DNA from: Endozoicomonas elysicola
GTDB taxonomy: Bacteria > Pseudomonadota > Gammaproteobacteria > Pseudomonadales > Endozoicomonadaceae
NCBI RefSeq assembly: GCF_000710775.1
Contig: NZ_JOJP01000001.1
Coordinates: 2,968,744 to 3,032,743 of the forward strand
Length of the DNA stretch: 64,000 nt
Direction of reading: 5' to 3'
Shown here: positions 56,514-64,000 of the stretch, one piece after another
How the letters are laid out: every line of letters starts with the position of its first letter
How positions within the stretch are numbered: position 1 is the first letter of the stretch
The notes under the pieces: generated by a model
What the model was told of the DNA's origin: nothing
Database searches by the model: none
The model's input: only the letters and a program-made list of their open reading frames with translations
Program-made: the position numbers and the translations under genes

Positions 56514-57491
56514 TTAATGCCGCCTTGCCGGAATACAGGCCAGGTTTTGCGCTGGTGTTCTTCTACAGGTTCCTGTGACCCTTTGTCCTCGACCCGGGGT
56601 TCTGAACTGGCAGTAATCATCTGACTGTTTACCGTAACAAGCATTGATGGCTTCCTGAGGCGCGGCAGGTTTTCGAGACCTCCTTTGAGAATCCTGGTTA
56701 CGGCGGCTTTCACGATTGCTGTTTTTGTGAAGAAAGTCAGTGCTGATCTCTCCCCATAGACACCTTGGGTAGAACGGGTAGGTGTCCGTTGCGTAATAGA
56801 CGAATGCTCCCTCGAGAGTCCCACCATTACATTCATCCAGCGTTCCTGATCCAACCTGATATTCCCAGTCCTGATTGTAGGTGCCATCGTATAGGCCTCC
56901 CGGGGGAGCGGGGCGGTTTCCTGGCTTCAGCTGGTAGCTGGATGTTTGCTGCTCGTATGCATAATGAATTTCAAATCCGTCCGCCGCATAGCCAATCAAT
57001 GTTGAGTCAACGGTTTCTACCAGTACCTCAGGAATGCCGTGGTAATGGTATAAACCCCGCTGATCGACATGGGCGTTATTTTGGTCCATGCCTAACCGGT
57101 CTCTTGCACCGATGCCTTCAAGGTTCCAGCCAGAGCTGCGGTCACGACTGAATCCCCTGGGGCTTGATGCATCATAGTATTCCGCGGTGCCAGGACGGAT
57201 CTGTACACCATTAATGGCAACACCAATAGAACCCCGTACGCTCTGTGGGATGCTTCCTTTATGGGGGACTTTTGAGAAGCAGAGACGTACATCCTGTTCT
57301 GTGATTGAGTTCGGGTTGCCCGGGTTGGGAAAACGACCGGTATCGTGGTCTGGTAAACCATTGGAGATAACACATCGTTTTCCATTGTCTATGGTGATGG
57401 TTACCGCATTATTGTGTGCCCATCCGGCAGAGGGTAATTGGGTAAGAATGACGGATAATAGGAGTGAGTTCCATCTGGTGGTTACTGGCAT
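56514..57491 (-). CDS. Exported YHYH-domain protein
   Basis: A 325-residue protein. ATG 57491 has AGGGA seven bases upstream; the signal peptide ends in SAGWA. Family marks are GLYHYHGIPE, preceded by DQNNAHVDQRG, and IGYAADGFEIHYAY, with GGLYDGTYNQDWEY further on. YHYH-family proteins are secreted or periplasmic with unknown function; the His-Tyr pattern suggests metal or cofactor binding. The last 60 residues are basic and cysteine-rich and are not part of the usual domain. A perfect 27-base palindrome lies upstream. Confidence 0.8.
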   Translation of the reverse strand: MPVTTRWNSLLLSVILTQLPSAGWAHNNAVTITIDNGKRCVISNGLPDHDTGRFPNPGNPNSITEQDVRLCFSKVPHKGSIPQSVRGSIGVAINGVQIRPGTAEYYDASSPRGFSRDRSSGWNLEGIGARDRLGMDQNNAHVDQRGLYHYHGIPEVLVETVDSTLIGYAADGFEIHYAYEQQTSSYQLKPGNRPAPPGGLYDGTYNQDWEYQVGSGTLDECNGGTLEGAFVYYATDTYPFYPRCLWGEISTDFLHKNSNRESRRNQDSQRRSRKPAAPQEAINACYGKQSDDYCQFRTPGRGQRVTGTCRRTPAQNLACIPARRH

Positions 57492-57578
57492 GGTCAATCC
57501 CTGATATAGCCATAATTGTTTTTATTCAAGATTATTATATGGGGATAGTTACAGGGGGTACTACTGTTTTCTACCGAG

Positions 57579-57605
57579 TAACACCGGACAAAATGTCCGG
57601 TGTTA
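57579..57605. repeat. Perfect 27-base palindrome
   Basis: TAACACCGGACA and TGTCCGGTGTTA are exact complements around AAA. It lies between the YHYH gene start and the element at 57633, so it may be an operator of the YHYH gene or a terminator for speG. Confidence 0.7.
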
Positions 57606-57632
57606 TAGAAGGGCTGGTGGTATTAAGAAGCA

Positions 57633-57753
57633 TAGGGCCTGTTGACGTTTCGTTGCGGCATTTTGAAAGGCAACCAGCCTTCCTGCAATGCCGCGCCTCG
57701 TCATAGGAGCGGCCTGATACGCTGAGCACGCAACGAAACGTCAACTGGCCCTA
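57633..57753. mobile_element. MITE-like 121-bp element with 25-base terminal inverted repeats
   Basis: The ends TAGGGCC(T/A)GTTGACGTTTC... agree in 24 of 25 positions (57633-57657 and 57729-57753 reversed). The interior contains a second stem GCGGCATT/AATGCCGC with AAGGC/GCCTT inside. There is no coding capacity. TA bounds both ends, as with Tc1/mariner- or IS630-type transposition. Its right end overlaps the last codons of speG and provides the stop. Confidence 0.8.
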
Positions 57754-58292
57754 GCCTGTTTGATTTTATTCAAATAGTCACGTTGGAGAATGTACATCCT
57801 TAATACATCACAGTAATGGCCATTGGTGAAGTATTCCTGAATCATACGACCTTCTTCAATAAAGCCGGTCTGCTGGTAGAGATGAATGGCTTTTTCATTT
57901 TCAACGGCGACCACCAGATAAACCTTATTCAGGTTCAGTATGGTAAAGGCATAATCCAGAGCGGACTTGATCAATGCCCGGGCATGGCCTTTGCCCTGAT
58001 GACCCGGTGCAATAATGATCTGGAACTCTGCCTTGCGATGGACATAGTCGATTTCAATCAACTCAACCAAACCAATAGACTCAGCTTCATTGCTTTGTGT
58101 CGCGGTATGTTCCGCAACAAAACGGCGCTCGGTGTTGTCATGGATGTGTTTGCCATAGAGGTCTTCCAGTTCATCGAAAGACTCATAAGGCTCTTCAAAC
58201 CAATAGGACATTATGCTGCGGTTATTATTGAGAGAGTGCACAAAACGCAGGTCTTTCTTTTCCAGCGCTCTCAAACGGATACTGCTTTTCAT
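57741..58292 (-). CDS. speG: Spermidine N1-acetyltransferase SpeG
   Basis: A 183-residue GNAT enzyme that acetylates spermidine and spermine to prevent polyamine toxicity. The match to E. coli SpeG is close: [52 protein letters not shown] and [13 protein letters not shown]. The last three residues (Arg-Ala-Ser) and the TGA stop lie within the terminal repeat of the inserted element at 57633-57753, so the native C-terminus has been replaced. The catalytic core is intact and the enzyme is likely active. Confidence 0.92.
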   Translation of the reverse strand: MKSSIRLRALEKKDLRFVHSLNNNRSIMSYWFEEPYESFDELEDLYGKHIHDNTERRFVAEHTATQSNEAESIGLVELIEIDYVHRKAEFQIIIAPGHQGKGHARALIKSALDYAFTILNLNKVYLVVAVENEKAIHLYQQTGFIEEGRMIQEYFTNGHYCDVLRMYILQRDYLNKIKQARAS

Positions 58293-58553
58293 CCTGGAAT
58301 CTCGTTAGCCAGAGACTGACTCTGTATAAAAAATTAGTGCTTAAAGTGCCAGCAGAAGGAGTGGCAAAAGCATCGGTATTTTACGTGAATTTAGGGGTAA
58401 ATAACTATCTAATTGTTTGAGTATTTATTGATTATTCAATGAGTTATAGGGATATGTTTGAGGTGGGTATGACCTTTCGTTTTGATAATGTTTCAGGGGC
58501 TGGTCACATGTCTAATTGTGGACACCCCTAAGCTCTTTGATTTGCAGGTGAGG

Positions 58554-59516
58554 TTAAAGTTCACCTTCGGTATAGGTGTATCGTCGCTCACTGCCTACCG
58601 GTTCACTATCAATGCCGTCGGCATTCAGGGGAAGGGGCTGGATTTTTGCAGGGGGATAATTCCAGAACTCCGAATTTAGCTCCAGTTCATAGCGTTGAAA
58701 GGTCTGGCTGGGTGAAGTAAAGCGCACATTAAGATCAGGTGTGCCATTTTCAGGCAGGCTGACAACCCAGCTGGCAACGGTAACTTCCCGAAGAATACTG
58801 TTGTAGGGGCCATTCTGGGCGCTGTTCATCCAGCGGTAATAGTTACCTTCTGCCGTTAGCTGGCCAGGTGCACCCTTCATCAGCGCTTTTATGGTTTCAA
58901 ACCGGTCTGCAGAGTCGGGGTAGAAAACCTTATTAAACCCTCGCATAGGTTCCAATACATAATGATTGGTATGGTATAGAAGGTTATTGTTTTCACTGGC
59001 ATGGAGTATTTGATAGGAACCTTCTTTGGGCCCGACCTCGACCAGAATTGCTCCGGATTTATCGCCGATGATCAGAAAATTTGCCAGGCCATTGCCAAAC
59101 AGTTTTTCCTGGTTTTCCAAAACTTCCGCAACGGAACGATGATCTTTAAGGATGGCGTAAATAGCCGCAGACTGGTCTGCATCATTAAATTTGTCTGCAT
59201 TGTTAATAGAAGCGGACTCATTCTGTACCACTGATAGGCCATGCTCATTAATGCCTGCGGCAATATAAGGGTACGGTGTCTGATCAACACTGTTATAGAA
59301 AAGGCCAAGATAAGCATTTTCTCCGGGCTCTCTTTTTACTGCTAACTGTTCATATGCTGCCAGGGAGTCCCGGTTCTTGGCCATTAATAGCCCACCCTCA
59401 TCATTAGCTGTGCCCACTGAGGCAAAAGTGGTACAGGCCTTGGCTTCTGATGGCTGGAACAGGAGGGATGAAAACAAAAGACTGGTCGAAATAGTAAGGC
59501 CTGATAAGAGGCGCAT
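58554..59516 (-). CDS. Exported choloylglycine hydrolase-like Ntn amidohydrolase
   Basis: A 320-residue protein from ATG 59516, which has AAGGA eight bases upstream. A signal peptide (LLSGLTISTSLLFSSLLF) ends just before ACTTF; cleavage would expose Cys as the N-terminal nucleophile of the Ntn fold. GGLLMAKNRDS (Arg in the oxyanion region), AAGINEHGLSVVQNE and YHTNHYVL are the linear amide C-N hydrolase marks. Members hydrolyse bile salts, penicillin V or acyl-homoserine lactones; the substrate here is unknown. A 37-codon upstream extension in the same frame is not supported. Confidence 0.82.
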   Translation of the reverse strand: MRLLSGLTISTSLLFSSLLFQPSEAKACTTFASVGTANDEGGLLMAKNRDSLAAYEQLAVKREPGENAYLGLFYNSVDQTPYPYIAAGINEHGLSVVQNESASINNADKFNDADQSAAIYAILKDHRSVAEVLENQEKLFGNGLANFLIIGDKSGAILVEVGPKEGSYQILHASENNNLLYHTNHYVLEPMRGFNKVFYPDSADRFETIKALMKGAPGQLTAEGNYYRWMNSAQNGPYNSILREVTVASWVVSLPENGTPDLNVRFTSPSQTFQRYELELNSEFWNYPPAKIQPLPLNADGIDSEPVGSERRYTYTEGEL

Positions 59517-59894
59517 GGCCGGGTCCTTATACTGATGTTGTCTTTTAAAAAGTATCAGTGATCTGTTGTTTGTCCATCCTGTACCCGAAATGTGTATGCA
59601 TAAATTGCATTCTTTGTAGTTCAAAAGGGTGAGCTGCAAGTGTTCAATGGGCCTTATAATTGCCGTCGGTAAGATTAAGGTCAGAAGGTGCTGGTTTGCT
59701 CCTGCCGTGTTCGCTCTGATATCGTTTTTTGGTAACAATAGAGCTATGATGCAAAAAGGCAGTAAATAGAAATAAACGATAAAACACTGTCTTTCTTAAA
59801 AAAATACAATGTGTAAATGCTGTTTTGATTCACTGGCAATGCATCCTGTGGCGTTTACAAAGAAAGAATAAATAACAAAAAAGCGAGTTTCAGT
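59517..59894. other. Intergenic region before the acyl-CoA degradation operon
   Basis: 378 bases between divergent genes, with many A/T runs near 59780-59890. It should hold the promoter of the thiolase operon. No clear hexamer pair or repeat is seen. Confidence 0.5.
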
Positions 59895-61082
59895 ATGTCT
59901 TCTTCACGTAATCCGTTACAAGAGAGCATCGTCATTGTCTCCGCAGCCCGGACTCCCATGGGCGGATTTCAGGGTGATCTGTCGTCTACTACCGCTGTAG
60001 ATCTGGGTACCATTGCCATCAAATCAGCCCTGGAACGTGCAGGTGTGGCTCCTGAAAAGGTTTCTGAGGTGCTGATGGGCTGTGTGTTGCCTGCTGGAAC
60101 AGGGCAGGGGCCTGCACGACAGTCAGCGCTGAATGCAGGAATCCCAGTTCATGTACCCACCACAACACTCAATAAACTCTGCGGATCTGGGATGAAAACC
60201 GTGATGCTGGGTGCTACCCAGTTGCAAACTGGCGAAGCGGATATGGTGGTTGCCGGTGGTATGGAAAGCATGACCAATGCACCTTATCTGCTTGATAAAG
60301 CCCGGGGTGGTATGCGTCTTGGTCATGGTCAGGTGAAAGATCACATGTTTACTGATGGCCTTGAAGACGCTTACCGCGGTATAGCCATGGGGGTTTTTGC
60401 CCAGGAAACGGCTGATCGTTTTGGTTTAACCCGTGAGGCGATGGATGACTATGCTCTGACTTCTCTGGAACGGGCAAATAAGGCGATAGAGTCCGGTGCT
60501 TTTGCTGATGAAATTGTTCCTGTTGAAACCCGCAAAGGGCTGGTGGACATTGATGAGCAGCCTGGTAAAGCCAGACCGGAGAAAATACGTCAGCTTCGGC
60601 CGGCATTTACCAAAGATGGAACAGTAACTGCCGCTAACTCAAGCTCTATTTCTGATGGTGCAGCCGCGCTGGTGCTCATGCGAGAAGAAGATGCAAAAGC
60701 GCAGGGACTTCGGCCTATTGCCCGGATTCTTGGTTATCAGAGTCATGCCCAGAAGCCAGAGGAGTTTACCATTGCACCTATTGACTGTGTTCGTAAGCTT
60801 CTGGAGAAAATAGACTGGCAGGCCGGTGATGTTGATCTGTTCGAAATTAATGAGGCCTTCGCGGTAGTTGCCATGATGGCCATGCGTGAACTGGGGCTTG
60901 ATCATAGTAAAGTAAATATTAACGGTGGTGCCTGTGCGCTTGGTCATCCTCTGGGTGCCAGTGGTGCCCGTATTCTGGTGACATTGCTGCATGCATTGAA
61001 AAAGACGGGTGGTAAAAAAGGTGTTGCTTCACTCTGCATTGGTGGTGGCGAAGCGACAGCCATTGCGGTTGAAATGATTTGA
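59895..61082 (+). CDS. Acetyl-CoA C-acyltransferase (thiolase)
   Basis: A 395-residue thiolase. The nucleophile Cys lies in NKLCGSGMKTVMLG; the second catalytic pair is seen in NGGACALGHPLGASGAR and the final Cys in CIGGGEATA. It cleaves or condenses acetyl-CoA with acyl-CoA. Placement at the head of a set with acyl-CoA dehydrogenase, enoyl-CoA hydratase and 3-hydroxyisobutyrate dehydrogenase suggests branched-chain amino-acid or fatty-acid breakdown rather than polymer synthesis. Confidence 0.93.
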   Translation: MSSSRNPLQESIVIVSAARTPMGGFQGDLSSTTAVDLGTIAIKSALERAGVAPEKVSEVLMGCVLPAGTGQGPARQSALNAGIPVHVPTTTLNKLCGSGMKTVMLGATQLQTGEADMVVAGGMESMTNAPYLLDKARGGMRLGHGQVKDHMFTDGLEDAYRGIAMGVFAQETADRFGLTREAMDDYALTSLERANKAIESGAFADEIVPVETRKGLVDIDEQPGKARPEKIRQLRPAFTKDGTVTAANSSSISDGAAALVLMREEDAKAQGLRPIARILGYQSHAQKPEEFTIAPIDCVRKLLEKIDWQAGDVDLFEINEAFAVVAMMAMRELGLDHSKVNINGGACALGHPLGASGARILVTLLHALKKTGGKKGVASLCIGGGEATAIAVEMI

Positions 61083-61172
61083 TCAAGTAAAAGGGCTCTG
61101 TTGCCCTTTCTTTTTGTTGTCGAATGAGCCTTCCGGTCATTTGCTGTTAAATAAGAACAAGAGACTGAAGTC

Positions 61173-62342
61173 ATGGATTACAACCTTTCTGAAGAGCAGA
61201 TCGCCTTTCGTGATCTGGCCAGGCAATTTGCCGACGCTGAATTGGCTCCCCATGCTGCGCAGTGGGATCTTGATTCTCATTTTCCAGTTGATGTTATCAA
61301 GGCAGCGGGTGACCTTGGCTTCTGTGCCCTGTATACCAATGAATCCATGGGGGGGCTTGGTCTTTCCCGACTCGATTCACATATTGTCTTTGAGCAGCTG
61401 GCTATGGGATGTACGGCTACGACTGCCTATATCACCATTCATAATATGGTGACCTGGATGGTCAGTGAGTTTGCTACTGACAGGGTTAAGTCCGACTGGG
61501 GGGAAGGTTTGATCAGTGGCAGCAAGCTGTCTTCTTATTGTCTCACAGAGCCGGGGGCAGGCAGTGATGCTGCTTCACTGAAGACTAAAGCTGTTCGTGA
61601 TGGTGGTGAGTATGTTCTCAACGGCTCTAAAATGTTTATTTCTGGTGCGGGTAGTACTGATCTGCTGCTGGTGATGGCCAGAACCGGAGAAGAAGGTCCG
61701 AAAGGTATATCGGCCTTTGCTGTACCTGCGAACCTTGAAGGCATTCACTATGGCAAGAAAGAAGAGAAAATGGGCTGGAATGCCCAGCCAACCCGACTGA
61801 TTTCCTTTGATAATGTTCGTATACCCGCTGATCACCTGTTGGGATCCGAAGGTGAGGGGTTTTCGTTTGCCATGAAGGGGTTGGATGGTGGACGTATCAA
61901 CATTGCTACCTGCTCGGTAGGTACGGCACAACAGGCATTGAATACCGCCAGAGCGTATATGAAAGAGCGCAAGCAGTTCGGCCGTGAACTGGCAGGATTT
62001 CAGGCGTTGCAGTTCAAGCTTGCTGATATGAATACTGAGCTGGTCGCTGCCCGTCAGATGGTGCGGCTGGCTGCGTTTAAACTGGATAATGGGGATCCGG
62101 AAGCAACGGCCTATTGTGCCATGGCCAAGCGTTTTGCCACGGATATCGGTTTCCAGGTGTGTAATGAGGCGCTCCAGATTCATGGTGGTTATGGCTACAT
62201 CAAAGAATACCCACTGGAACGACATGTTCGTGATAACCGTGTGCACCAGATACTGGAAGGCACTAATGAAATCATGCGGCTGATCGTCGCTCGTCGTCTG
62301 CTCTCAGAGAGCATCTCTGAAACTGGTATGGAGTTACAGTAA
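61173..62342 (+). CDS. Acyl-CoA dehydrogenase, probably isobutyryl-CoA dehydrogenase
   Basis: A 389-residue flavoenzyme. It opens MDYNLSEEQIAFRDLARQFA, has the FAD-loop YCLTEPGAGSDAASLKT, GSKMFISGAGS and the C-terminal YGYIKEYPLERHVRDNRVHQILEGTNEI pattern of acyl-CoA dehydrogenases. The N-terminal segments resemble the ACAD8/isobutyryl-CoA group that oxidises the valine intermediate to methacrylyl-CoA. The catalytic Glu is expected in the EGTNEI segment. The stop lies two bases before the next start. Confidence 0.9.
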   Translation: MDYNLSEEQIAFRDLARQFADAELAPHAAQWDLDSHFPVDVIKAAGDLGFCALYTNESMGGLGLSRLDSHIVFEQLAMGCTATTAYITIHNMVTWMVSEFATDRVKSDWGEGLISGSKLSSYCLTEPGAGSDAASLKTKAVRDGGEYVLNGSKMFISGAGSTDLLLVMARTGEEGPKGISAFAVPANLEGIHYGKKEEKMGWNAQPTRLISFDNVRIPADHLLGSEGEGFSFAMKGLDGGRINIATCSVGTAQQALNTARAYMKERKQFGRELAGFQALQFKLADMNTELVAARQMVRLAAFKLDNGDPEATAYCAMAKRFATDIGFQVCNEALQIHGGYGYIKEYPLERHVRDNRVHQILEGTNEIMRLIVARRLLSESISETGMELQ

Positions 62343-62344
62343 TT

Positions 62345-63133
62345 ATGTCTGAGGCTATGTCTGAAAAGCTGCGCCTTACTTATGAAGGGCGTACCGCCAT
62401 TCTGACCCTGGATAACCCGCCGGCTAATACCTGGACGCCTGAGAGTCTGGAAAAACTGGAGCAGATTATTCAGGAGTTAAACCGCAAACCGGATGTTGTT
62501 GCGCTGATTATTACTTCAGCTTCTGAGAAGTTTTTCAGTGCCGGTGCTGATTTAAAACGCTTTGATAACCTGACGCCTGAAGAAGCGAGACCTTTTGCAG
62601 AAGGGTTTGGCAAGGCCTTCGAAGCTCTCAGTGATTTTAATGGACTCACCATTGCGGCTATTAATGGTTATGCGATGGGCGGTGGTCTGGAAGTTGCGTT
62701 GGCTTGCGACTTGAGAGTGGCTGAAGAGCGAGCCATTATGGCTTTGCCGGAAGCTGCAGTGGGTTTGCTGCCTTGTGCTGGGGGAACTCAGAACCTGGCA
62801 ATTCTTGTAGGAGAAGCTTGGGCCAAGCGCATGATTCTCTGTGGTGAGAAGGTAGGGGCCGAAAAAGCATTGGAAATTGGTCTGGTGGAAGAGGTTGTGG
62901 GGGCTGGTGAAAGTGTGGGGCGTGCGAAAGCATTGGCCGCTAATGCTGAAAAGCAGAGCCCCGATGCGTTGAGAGCTTGTAAAAAATTGGTACAAATGAG
63001 TCGATCAGGCTTCTCAAGGGATGCTTTGCCCAACGAAAGAGAGTTGTTTCTGGAATTGTTCAATGGCAAAAACCAGCAGGAAGGGGTTCGTGCATTTCTT
63101 GAGAAGCGCAAGCCTGAGTGGAGCTATGAATAA
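62345..63133 (+). CDS. Enoyl-CoA hydratase/isomerase family protein
   Basis: A 262-residue crotonase-fold enzyme. Oxyanion hole residues lie in KFFSAGADLKRF and AAINGYAMGGGLEVALACD; PEAAVGLLPCAGGTQNLA is the usual catalytic-region segment, with the first Glu conserved. It hydrates a 2-enoyl-CoA, here probably methacrylyl-CoA or a straight-chain product. It begins two bases after the dehydrogenase stop, so it is cotranscribed. Confidence 0.9.
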   Translation: MSEAMSEKLRLTYEGRTAILTLDNPPANTWTPESLEKLEQIIQELNRKPDVVALIITSASEKFFSAGADLKRFDNLTPEEARPFAEGFGKAFEALSDFNGLTIAAINGYAMGGGLEVALACDLRVAEERAIMALPEAAVGLLPCAGGTQNLAILVGEAWAKRMILCGEKVGAEKALEIGLVEEVVGAGESVGRAKALAANAEKQSPDALRACKKLVQMSRSGFSRDALPNERELFLELFNGKNQQEGVRAFLEKRKPEWSYE

Positions 63134-63206
63134 GCGCTGGGAATAAACGTATTTTGCCAGCAGGCTTTTGTCCTCATTTGGCCTGCTTTGGATAAGGATC
63201 ATAATA

Positions 63207-64000
63207 ATGACAAAAATTGCATTTATCGGCCTTGGTAATATGGGTGGTCCCATGGCTCAGAATCTGGTGAAAGCCGGTTATGAAGTCTGTGGTTTTGACC
63301 TGATGCCTGAAGCACTGGATCAGCTGGAGCAAGCAGGAGGCTCAAGAGCTGAGTCGGTAACCGATGCTGCTCAGGATGCCAGTGTTGTGATCAGTATGTT
63401 GCCTGCTGGCAAACATGTGGAAGCGCTTTATCTTGGTGATGAAGGCCTTTTTAATGTTATTGGCAGCCGTTGTCTGGTTATAGACTGCAGCACCATTGAG
63501 GCAGATGTTGCCAAAAAGGTGGGTGTAAAGGCCGAAGAGCAGGGCATTGATTTTATTGATGCTCCGGTTTCGGGTGGAACTGCCGGGGCTGCCGCCGGTA
63601 CATTGACGTTTATGGTTGGAGGCAGTGCAGAAACAGTCGAACGAGCCAGACCTTACCTGGAGGTGATGGGGCAGAATATTTTTCATGCTGGTGGCGCTGG
63701 TGCCGGACAGCTGGCAAAAATATGTAACAATATGCTGTTGGCTGTTCTTATGACGGGGACATCGGAAGCCCTCAAGTTGGGTATTGATAATGGCCTTGAT
63801 CCAGCAGTGCTCTCTGAAATCATGAATAAGAGTTCTGGGGGCAACTGGGTTCTGGAAAAATATAATCCAGTCCCGGGAGTCATGCCTCAAGCGCCAGCCA
63901 GTAATGGCTATCAGGGTGGCTTTATGGTGGGCTTGATGGCAAAGGATCTTGATTTGGCCCTGAATGCGGCGGCAGGCAGCAAGACAGCAACACCAATGGC
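63207..64000 (+). CDS. mmsB: 3-hydroxyisobutyrate dehydrogenase (partial)
   Basis: 264 codons are in the window before the end. The Rossmann motif is IAFIGLGNMGGPMAQNLVKAG; the substrate motif DAPVSGGTAGAAAGTLTFMVGG and the catalytic Lys in GAGQLAKICNNML mark the beta-hydroxyacid dehydrogenase family. MmsB oxidises 3-hydroxyisobutyrate to methylmalonate semialdehyde in valine breakdown. ATG 63207 follows AAGGA. The C-terminus lies outside the window. Confidence 0.92.
   Translation, partial: MTKIAFIGLGNMGGPMAQNLVKAGYEVCGFDLMPEALDQLEQAGGSRAESVTDAAQDASVVISMLPAGKHVEALYLGDEGLFNVIGSRCLVIDCSTIEADVAKKVGVKAEEQGIDFIDAPVSGGTAGAAAGTLTFMVGGSAETVERARPYLEVMGQNIFHAGGAGAGQLAKICNNMLLAVLMTGTSEALKLGIDNGLDPAVLSEIMNKSSGGNWVLEKYNPVPGVMPQAPASNGYQGGFMVGLMAKDLDLALNAAAGSKTATPM

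Overview
The window reads as a chromosomal segment of a marine, Gram-negative gammaproteobacterium. The block ubiG-mupP-yciK / gyrA-serC-pheA-hisC-(tyrA-aroA fusion)-cmk-rpsA-ihfB-lapA-lapB, followed by an aminotransferase and uvrB, is the gene order known from Pseudomonas and Oceanospirillales relatives. A large secreted chitinase, several proteins of unknown family with effector-like features, and small palindromic mobile elements fit an invertebrate-associated member such as Endozoicomonas. That genus-level placement is an inference; the class-level placement is well supported.

Layout. 1-9.3 kb: housekeeping genes (3' end of mazG, yaiI, rluF, trmJ, cydDC), a dienelactone-hydrolase-like protein and a PilJ-domain protein. 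9.6-13.9 kb: a minus-strand run with a duplicated HAD acid phosphatase, then yciK, mupP and ubiG. 14.6-28.5 kb: the large plus-strand core block (DNA gyrase, serine and aromatic amino-acid synthesis, CMP kinase, ribosomal protein S1, IHF-beta, LPS-assembly control). 28.5-33.5 kb: an unknown cysteine-rich protein with a strongly folded leader, tRNA-Asn, aminotransferase, uvrB and two identical tRNA-Val genes. 33.5-43.3 kb: chitinase, M28 peptidase, purEK and a 5'-nucleotidase. 43.4-52.7 kb: transport and regulation genes (TauE-like, YjeH with a divergent Lrp-type regulator, an AraC regulator behind a palindromic element, a TetR regulator next to a MATE pump, VF530, apt, a PheC-like periplasmic protein, and aqpZ broken by an amber codon). 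53.2-59.5 kb: fabV, two unknown proteins, a secreted YHYH protein, speG whose stop codon comes from a second palindromic element, and a secreted Ntn-hydrolase. 59.9-64 kb: a valine/fatty-acid degradation operon (thiolase, acyl-CoA dehydrogenase, enoyl-CoA hydratase, 3-hydroxyisobutyrate dehydrogenase), cut by the window end.

The core block joins replication/translation genes with the whole terminal branch of aromatic synthesis: AroA makes EPSP, PheA makes phenylpyruvate, TyrA makes the tyrosine precursor, and HisC/AspC-type enzymes transaminate. chitinase, 5'-nucleotidase, HAD phosphatase and M28 peptidase suggest scavenging of polymeric and phosphorylated nutrients outside the cytoplasm.

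The items most worth a second look are a Shine-Dalgarno-sequestering nested hairpin before the unknown gene at 28.96 kb, an unknown protein just after fabV with a DSGIGS phosphodegron-like motif, a neighbouring protein whose second half resembles a divergent macro domain, two TA-bounded MITE-like elements that reshape the genes beside them, a single-codon nonsense mutation in aqpZ, and paired LacI-type operator-like palindromes before the chitinase. No CRISPR array, prophage, toxin-antitoxin pair or complete transposase was seen.
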